Part shown: piece after piece, positions 56,761 through 64,000 of the stretch | Numbering within the stretch: the first letter of the stretch is position 1 | Layout of the letters: each line of letters begins with the position of its first letter | DNA from: Sympetrum striolatum | Taxonomy: Eukaryota > Arthropoda > Insecta > Odonata > Libellulidae | DNA length: 64,000 nt | Assembly: GCA_947579665.1 (NCBI GenBank) | Contig: OX388345.1 | Span: 70,733,454 to 70,797,453 of the forward strand | Direction: 5' to 3' | The notes under the pieces: model-generated | Database searches by the model: none | What the model was told of the DNA's origin: nothing | What the model saw: the letters and a program-made list of their open reading frames with translations, nothing else | Program-made: the position numbers and the translations under genes

Positions 56761-57164
56761 TGAAGATATCGTTGCTAGAATTTCAAATGTATGTACAAAA
56801 TGAACAGTAGAAGGAGTTTTACAGGGTTTCCACATTGGTTGCGGACCATTAAAGAAAGTATCCTAATGACTTGGCAACCATTTCGAATACTATCATTTTT
56901 TGCAATCATTAGTTATGCTATACTATACTACGCTTAATTTTTTGCAATAATTAGGTGCACTATGCTATATATAACAGTTTAGACGAATATTTACTTGGTA
57001 AAAGACGCAAAGGAAAGGGATTCAGATGACGTAAAGACGTTCGCTTAGGAAAAATTCCCAAAGAAGAACGTACATACATGAACATTTACATACATAAATA
57101 ATAATTAAAATTTACCTATTAAATACATTTTCTGCAAAGAAGTAGAGAAACCAACCGACAGTTG
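56761..57164. other. No gene seen
   Basis: AT-rich, nothing recognised. Confidence 0.5.
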
Positions 57165-57190
57165 AGGGATCCGGGTTTGAGTACCGGATT
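57165..57190 (+). repeat. Possible tRNA-derived T-arm
   Basis: GGATCCGGGTTTGAGTACCG then GATTCC. A stem of CCGG pairs around a TTTGAGT-type loop, but the B box reads GGTTTGAGTAC, off consensus. No D-arm is seen. A weak relic only. Confidence 0.25.
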
Positions 57191-60100
57191 CCATTATCTC
57201 CTCTAAGATAAAAGTAAATAAAATCGAGTTTGAGGATGGAGCTAGAAGAACGTCTTGCGAAAGATTAAATCCTAATAGCACCTCTCCGTTGCTAGGCTCT
57301 CAAGTGGTACAGTGCCGAAGTTGGCAAGCTAGCGACACGTATAGAACTAATAAGTAAATAAGCCGTGTTCATCCGAGGCAATTCACACCGAGGAAGGCTT
57401 GTTGATTCCTCACGAGATGTGAATGAGAATGATCACGCAACGGGTAGCCTCCAACACCCTCCGGAATGCCTTTTTCCTTTAGCCACGGGATAATTCATCG
57501 TGTTTTCGCCCCTTTTTATTTCCCCCTACTCTTTCTCCCCCGTTCTCCTTTTCTTCCTTGCGCATCTCCCTTTCTGACGCAATCAACTCTCCGCCTCCGT
57601 GTCTCGCATATTCCTCATATTCTCATCGCTTAAACTCTCGCGCACGTCCCGAGAGATTCTTTCTTTTTTCTCCAGCCGTTTGGCTGAATCCCACCTCCGC
57701 ATCTCTTCGTTAAGAACTTCTCGGACGAGTCCAACTTCAGCCGAACAACACCTGGTTTGTTTAAGTCGTGGTTGAGATCGCGGCGTCCCTTTAATCCAAG
57801 ATCCGGTCACGGCGAGACATGAATTGCGACGCAAATGTTGGCGTTGTGCGAATGTTACGCCGATTTATTTATGTTCGCTCGCGTCCAGTGCCGACGCGTT
57901 AAACTGTGCATAAGGCGCCTTCCTGGGTGCGTGAAGCATGCCAATGCATCAATGATTGGAATATCTTTCGATATTCCAATTGTCATGATTTATGCTATCG
58001 TTGTTTTATGTTGCAAAAACTGATTGTTTGATTCGCAGGTAACGATAGAACCTTCTGATTTAGCGATTTTGAGTTCATAGGTTATTAGTTGTTATTAAGT
58101 ATCTTGATTGCAAAAGCCTGTTTTAGATGGTTTGTCTTGTTTTGTTGGTATACTTTAAGAGATTCTTTTAACCCCTAACTATATTTTACCTTTTCTTGTA
58201 TTGCTGCCTCAAGCTAGGAAGATAGAATGCAGAATAAGTTCCTTACACCTTTGGTTTATTTTCTACTTTTAAAATATGTGTAAAATTAATAAAACTGTCT
58301 CTTCAGGGTCACATTAGCATCGACAGGAATTAAAATCCTGCGCGCTCTGTCTTTAATTTGCAGTGAGGCAATATCTCTTTCCAAAAATGAATACCACTAC
58401 ATAATATTTCGTATTGTGTATCTGATAATGTTTAAATGCATTAAACCATCGTATAACATTTAACTGAGTTAAGTTCGAATTTCAGCCCAATATAACGCAT
58501 ATTTAATGGTAACCATTCATATTAGTGTAAATTAAACACATAACAATGCGTGTTGAACCCAGTCTTTAGATTTAAATCCCTGATAAGCCTTTCATCAATT
58601 GTATTTAAGACAAAAATTTTAGCTGGCCGAATAGTTAATATTGGAATTTGAATGTTTTTCTTTTCTCACGTGTTTGTAAATTTCGACGTAGATAGCCTTG
58701 TTCATTATTACTTAAGGTCAATGTATTATGCTCTACTCTTTCTTTACTGCGTAATTCATTCGGTTCAGCCATCGTACAATTTGTGAGCTCACCTTTGAAA
58801 TGTGGCATTTGTCATGGCCTTTGTATCAATTCATCAATCCACACTTCAATTTCAATATCAATTCTATTAACGATCTTTGTTCAGGGACATTTAGGTCATA
58901 AAGAAGGGATGTCCTTGAGTACGCTCATCAAGGAAAAACTAAGTGTTCATCTTAGGAATTATACATCCTCTGTATTAGGTATGGAATTTATTCAAATCTT
59001 CGCCTTTCTTATTCGATAACCATGAAGCATATAGAAGACAGCATAGGTATAGCAAGTGTTTCCGGAAAACCGAATCAAAGAGAAGATAGATTTTATTGTG
59101 AAAACGTCTCAACGCTCGATTCGATGCCTATCTGCGTGATTGCAAAGTTATGACAGTCATAAATGCCTTGAATTATTCAATCAAAGAGGCACAGACAAGA
59201 TTTTTGTATGCATTTAAACGTATAACTTTATTTCCTGTGATATTTCTTTCAGTTTGTAATCATAAGGATCGTCCTTGGATGTATTGAATGAAATAATATC
59301 ATTATCCGTAAAGTGTCTTCAGAATGAATTTTGTTCGATTGCCGCGTAATCTGGTGACCCATCGTAGCATCCTCGTAGTTCTGAATGGGAAAATTACTCG
59401 ATAAATTGCCGCGTAAAATGAATAAGCAGGATAAAGTACAATTTAGATAGAAATGCAAACACAGGCGCCAATGGCTGAGTCTCAATGAGAGTGACATGTG
59501 TATGACATTGAAAGAAAATAATAATACGTTTTGAATACGAAAGTAACTTACTGCTTCCATATCCTGTGTTATGCCTTGGTTGAATTCACAACCACGCATT
59601 GATTCCTCAGATTTGATATCTTTTTCCTTGTGCATCTTCGCCGTCTAATGTGTTTTCAATTCATATTGAATCAAGCGACCACATTATATTTTATCACGTA
59701 AGACTGACAGTCATATTTTTTAAACACAAATTGAAGAAAAATTATTGTTTTTAAATCATTTTTGAGTTTCTTCCGACGTCAGTGTAAGAAGTAATGGTTG
59801 TATTTTAAATGCCGTTAAAGAAAGATTTTTGATCTATATATTTATTTCGTATGCAACCTTAGTACGGATTCGAGATTCCACCAGGAACCAAGACCAAGAG
59901 GAGATGATGTACAGTAAAATGTAATTACTGTTTCTCTTCTAACTACCCTTCTCATGAAAAAAATATCTTAGTTTCTTAATGTGTATGATAATGAACGGCT
60001 ACATCATTACATCACTTGCAAACGTATTCTTCTGCATTGTTAATAACTACTGCCAAGAATGTTTTTGGGGCATTTGTACGAGATAAGTACACTGTTGATA

Positions 60101-60908
60101 GAAGCTAATTCGATTAAACGTATTTTATTTCATATTGAGATTATAAAATTCTTTATTCAATTATGATACATCTGTTTAAATTATTGATTTTTTAAATCAC
60201 ATTTTATTCTTCATCAAATTATGGTATACTTTTTGGACCCTAAAAAATATTTAGACCGCACACGACATTGATTCCCAGATCTGATCGCAGCTCAGGAGCA
60301 AACAACTTTTAAAACCTTTGTTCCCCAACCATTTCCGGATGCTTGGGCCTTAAAATTCCTTCCTTTCCTAAATTTAGGAGCGAAATCTGGGTCGTTTCGT
60401 TCACTCTTTGCACCCTTTTGGGCCATAATTCTCTTTGTTTGACGTTTTCCGATTTCTACCTCTCTTCCGCTGTCTTTCTCCCTTTTGTTTCCATTCATAT
60501 GGCCCTCCTTGGTCCCCGCTCTTTCCCCACTGACCTCAATTAGCCGATGGAGAATCCCGCACCATTGCACCGCCGCTCCTTCCTCAGCGTCTCCGAGATC
60601 GCTGCACAAATTCTCCTCACGGTGGGCAGCGAATCAAGCCGTTTCCCATCCGTGCCTGTCGCACCATTGTCTCCTCCTCGCCGTTGTTTATTTCCTGTAT
60701 CCGGGATGGATGGGTTATTCGAAATGCGTTATAGAAGGGTATTGGAATAGAAATGCTTCCTTGCATGGATGATCGTTTCTTTTGCATGACACTATCATTC
60801 GATCTTTTTGTTTTGTTTAGTTTTGAACTTTCATTTATTCTATTTTCCATGGCATCATATTAATTATAAGGTAAAGGCTTAAGTTTCATAGCATACAAGG
60901 GCGTTCAC
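57191..60908. other. No gene seen; GC-richer patches
   Basis: GC-richer patches at about 57,400-57,920 and 60,290-60,720, each with overlapping frames on both strands (up to 105 codons) and no recognised motif. The 128-codon minus frame at 59,249-59,635 is likewise unrecognised. The GTAACG preceded by TTTGATTCGCAG at 58,027-58,044 resembles a weak recursive splice site. Confidence 0.45.
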
Positions 60909-61035
60909 CCAGGAAAAATTCCAAGGAAAAACGGACTTGAAAAAAGTCTGACGGTGGCGGTAATCGAACCCGGGATCTTCTTCTATCCGGGAGCCTGGCT
61001 AACCCGGTTGTGGTACCCAACTAGGCTGGTTGTGT
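60909..61035 (-). repeat. tRNA-derived SINE, family 2, minus copy
   Basis: On the minus strand: an A-box region AGCCTAGTTGGGTACCACAA, then GATCCCGGGTTCGATTACCG with a consensus-like B box, then CGTCAGACTTTTTTCAAG and a TTTTTCCTTGG end. It is the inverted partner of the copy at 61,036-61,157; the two face each other head to head. Confidence 0.7.
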
Positions 61036-61157
61036 TATTTGTTGGTGGTTTGTGTTGGTGTTTGGGCTCGTTCTGGTCTGATAGATAGGGGAAGATCCCG
61101 GGTTCGATTCCCGGCCCCGTCAGACTTTTTTCAATTCTGTTTTTCCTTGGGATTCCT
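61036..61157 (+). repeat. tRNA-derived SINE, family 2, plus copy
   Basis: GAAGATCCCGGGTTCGATTC then CCGGCCCCGTCAGACTTTTT and TTTTTCCTTGGGATTCC (61,091-61,157) match the minus copy closely. The T-arm CCGGG/CCCGG around TTCGATT is perfect. The tRNA head upstream is more diverged (GGTTTGTGTTGGTGTTTGGG) than in the partner. Confidence 0.7.
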
Positions 61158-61160
61158 TAT

Positions 61161-61230
61161 AAGGTATTTATTAAGGCGTGATTGAAACTGAAAAGTCTAT
61201 TCTTCTATCTAACCTCTTGATAGTGTTATT
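61161..61230 (-). mobile_element. Decayed retroelement 3' end
   Basis: AAGGTATTTATTAAGGCGTG, ATTGAAACTGAAAAGTC and TATTCTTCTATCTAACCTC follow the order of the 3' ends at 38,193 and 45,967 (TTTATTCGGGCGAGATTGAG, AGTCTC, CATCTAACCC) with more changes. No (AAT)n tail is left; it directly abuts the SINE pair. Confidence 0.45.
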
Positions 61231-61498
61231 AAAATCATAAATAATGTGTAGGCGAATGTAGATAGAGAGGATAACTTTAGGAGTAGATATAAAAACCTGA
61301 GGTAATAAAAAAGGTCTACCGTAAGAAAATAACCGCAAAGAAGTGAATTATGAAGAACCTGAAAAAATTACCTGTATTATTGCACTTAATTGCAATTTAT
61401 GTTAAATTTTCTGCATTCATTTAGTTATATAACTGTGTTTTACGGGAAATATATTTTATTAATATAGAATTGTTTAAAGTGCTTCGACCGCTTAAGTA
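61231..61498. other. No gene seen
   Basis: AT-rich; nothing recognised. Any upstream part of the retroelement end at 61,161 is beyond recognition. Confidence 0.5.
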
Positions 61499-61575
61499 TT
61501 TCCCACCGGGAATTGAACCAGTAACCGCTTTCACCAAAGCCGTATGCTCTGCTCATTTGACCATCCGGAATCCCA
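61499..61575 (-). repeat. tRNA-derived relic
   Basis: On the minus strand: GATGGTCAAATGAGCAGAGC (D-arm and A-box-like, as in TGGTCAAATGAGCAGAGC), then GGCTTTGGTGAAAGC and CTGGTTCAATTCCCGG (B box GGTTCAATTCC). An acceptor pairing of TTCC with GGAA is possible, but the T-arm spacing is imperfect. Best read as a tRNA pseudogene or SINE head, not a functional tRNA. Confidence 0.5.
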
Positions 61576-64000
61576 ACATGTTTTATTTCTAATTTTTCTT
61601 TTTGAAATAATTTTAATTTTTTCCAGCGAATTTTACTTGCATCGTGTCCAGTCTCATGTTATTTTTATTTTGTAACATTCATTTATCTCAAATTGATCTT
61701 TTAATCTTTTGTTAGAATACTGAAAGAAAATCCAAAATTTTTAAGGCAGCGTTTTCCATTTTTATACAGCCGCATTAACCTCGATTAAAAATTAGAAAAA
61801 TTGCTCTCGAGTAAAGATCTGAGAAAAGCTGTGAAAGGCTCTGCCGTCATACTCTGGTTCTACTTTGTTTTTAGAGCTGGTCCCCTTTTGGCTTCAAGTA
61901 CCCGTATCCCGTACCCCTGTTCATCAGGATAAGAAATAAATTTTAATCAGTATCGTGCGCATTTACGGAAAAGGGAGTTTGAAGGACAGTTAAACCTGCA
62001 TGAAATATTCTGGATATGTTGCTGACACAGATACTTTTGGAATTTTTCAATAGCATATACTTATTCTATTTGTTATTTACCGTAACCCATTTACAAGCTT
62101 CTACTCTCCTAAGCTGTACCCTAGATTGGGAGCTTCTGTATTGTATTGCTTAAATGGATATGAAGTCCAAATTGATGAAGATGATAATAAAGCTGTTGTT
62201 GTTTAACACAATTCCCTTAATTAATACCCCTCTCTTCGAGATATTGCTTCAGAAAATGTTGTTTACTAATTTCATTTGGACGCCCGGGGCGTCATCTGCC
62301 CGGGGCGGGTTTCGCTAATTGCCGCAATACATAGAGGCATAATTAAAAGCTCTTAGACTGGGACGCAGTCTTTTGCCGCCCACACTTCGTCCTGCCCTTT
62401 CCGATCCCTCCCGTATCGTGATCTATCCGAGCGACCCTTTGCGTAACAAGTAGTCTCCGATGACGCAGTACCATTCGAGGGAAGCTAAATAAATGTTTGA
62501 TATCACGCTTGTGTTGAATCTTTACTTTATAGCTATTGCGTTTCACATAAGGGACATAAAGTGGACTTCTATTGCACGCAATTTCCATTTTATACTCTCG
62601 AATTCAATTTGTTTAATCTAAATTCTCCTACAGTAGTTCTAGTACTGAGTCAAAACGGTGAAAGAGATATTGCGTAAGGATATGCTCGTCGAGAAAGTCT
62701 AGAACGTATTGATTATAAATGCAATCGAATTAATTAATCCGTGTTTCTTAGTCTGTGATGCTCGAGCCCCTGTAGTGAATGAAAATCAGATATATTTGCA
62801 ACTTAGCGTGAGCTAACTTGTTAGGAGTTAATCAAGCAGTGTGATAGAGCTAGCAGGTTAATAGGCCAAGAACAACTGACTTCTATTTAGCTAACAATTT
62901 TTTTTCGTCATGTCAACATCAAAATTAAAAAAATAGAACATTTGGCGAAGTCGAAATAAACAAACGTGAAGGTGGTTATATTAATCTGTAAATTAAGATC
63001 ATAAAATGATTGGTTATAAGCCGAATTTTTATAGATCAATCCATCGGCTTGTCCTCGGATGCATCACATTAAAGTGGTCCTCTATTGGTGAAATTGCGAA
63101 AATGGAGGTTGTGCTTGAAAGTATCTTTTGCAGATTTGTTATTGTTAGTAACAGCAACAGCAAAACGTGCAATTTGATGTCCATAGTTATATGCCTTATT
63201 TGATTGCTCCAGGACGCGATAATTGCTTCATATAGGTATTGTGCCTTTGTAATCCCTTACAGGCATCATTATTATATAAATACAAATTGTATATCTATAC
63301 CTCCTTTAAATCTATTATTATTTTAGTATTCTCTAATAACATCTTAACTTAATCGGTCGACTTAGGTTAAAATCATTGATTCACATTTTTCCAAGAACGA
63401 AGGTATCATATCTTTTAAGGCAGCGATGTTTTTTTATTACAAAACTTGCACGGTCTTATCTTAGAACGGTAGCGTCACATTCTTACTCATTCAATCTTCA
63501 GGTCCCTCCTTACACTTATGTGTTAAGATCATTATATGCTCTCCTTTTGTCCATTCTCTCATGTTGGCTCCCCTTCTTATGGATTCTTACTTTTCTCTTT
63601 CTTCAGGTCTTTAGCTCACCCCATTTATTCCTCCATCTCTTCCTATCGTCCTTCCAAACTTCGTTACGGCCCCTTTTAGCTTTTATCTCTTTCTTTTCTC
63701 TCGTCCTTTCTATCGCTGACTGTACCTCTTTCATTCTTCTACTTTCAGAACTTCTCTACTCTTTTGTAAACGCCTAAAAACGGTCTTTCTGTGTCTCTTC
63801 TGCTTTCTGTTTGTCTTTTCTTAATCCTGTGTTACTTTCACCGCACTTGTTTTCGTGTGCTCACCTTTCACCCCTTTCTCCCCCTTTCACTTTTCCCTTT
63901 AACTTATTTACGTCATTCTCCTTTGTGAAATTTTTATCCTTTTCGTTACTCCTCCCTAGTTTTATTTTACCTCATTTTTTGGTTTTTCTCTTCATCGTCT
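61576..64000. other. No gene seen; pyrimidine-rich end
   Basis: AT-rich with a small GC-rich spot at 62,280-62,310. From about 63,480 to the window end the plus strand is pyrimidine-rich, which opens a 133-codon frame (63,376-63,777) of F, L and S codons that I take as compositional. Confidence 0.5.

Noticed and set aside
58027..58044. Recursive splice site (TTCGCAG|GTAACG)
   Set aside because: Pyrimidine tract is weak and the donor is off consensus at +5.
59249..59635. 128-codon minus-strand frame
   Set aside because: No motif, no splice context, no matching neighbours.
63376..63777. 133-codon plus-strand frame with hydrophobic stretches
   Set aside because: The F/L/S richness is explained by pyrimidine-rich DNA continuing past the frame to the window end.

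Overview
The window reads as arthropod (probably insect) nuclear DNA that is gene-poor. It is AT-rich with scattered GC-richer patches. It carries CR1/L2-like and Jockey-like non-LTR retrotransposon pieces, a deletion derivative of an IS630/Tc1/mariner-type transposon, and several tRNA-derived (SINE-like) relics. There are no bacterial-style operons, no rRNA, no CRISPR array and no convincing functional tRNA. The species cannot be told from the sequence alone.

The largest coding stretch is the reverse-transcriptase part of a 5'-truncated CR1-like retrotransposon on the minus strand (55,035-56,417, no internal stops). Other transposon coding relics are: a Jockey-like ORF1/ORF2 junction with decayed RT motifs (43,222-43,990, plus), an RT C-terminus (45,548-45,966, minus), a probable ORF2 C-terminus inserted into a tandem duplication (3,550-3,888, minus), and the C-terminal third of a mariner-like transposase between long TIRs (39,754-40,264). 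A family of short retroelement 3' ends recurs at about 13.15, 17.92, 38.2, 45.97, 56.66 and 61.17 kb. Each has the same layout: a small hairpin, an AATAAA-like box, then usually an (ATT)n or (AAAT)n tail. In several copies the hairpin survives although its bases have changed.

Two sites on the plus strand (2,627/2,628 and 51,626/51,627) join a CTAAT branchpoint, a pyrimidine tract and AG directly to GTAAGT or GTGAGT. That is the arrangement of recursive-splicing (zero-length exon) sites, and it suggests that much of the window may lie in one or more very long introns of a plus-strand gene. Between them, a short plus-strand open stretch (20,859-20,930) looks like a first coding exon: a perfect CRE palindrome overlaps the first ATG, a YY1-like AAGATGGCGGC covers the second ATG, and a GT donor follows. 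Its gene is not recognised.

By region: 0-7 kb has recursive site 1, the split tandem duplication and unrecognised AT-rich DNA. 7-20 kb has CR1 and retroelement 3' ends, a 46-bp AT tandem array and hairpin relics. 20-31 kb has the candidate first exon, a 172-bp pyrimidine-rich tandem repeat, a tRNA-like relic and a 65-bp-arm foldback. 31-43 kb is mostly featureless apart from the mariner derivative. 43-47 kb is a retroelement graveyard. 47-55 kb holds recursive site 2 inside a decayed minisatellite. 55-62 kb holds the CR1 element, a head-to-head SINE pair and further relics. 62-64 kb is featureless and ends in pyrimidine-rich DNA.
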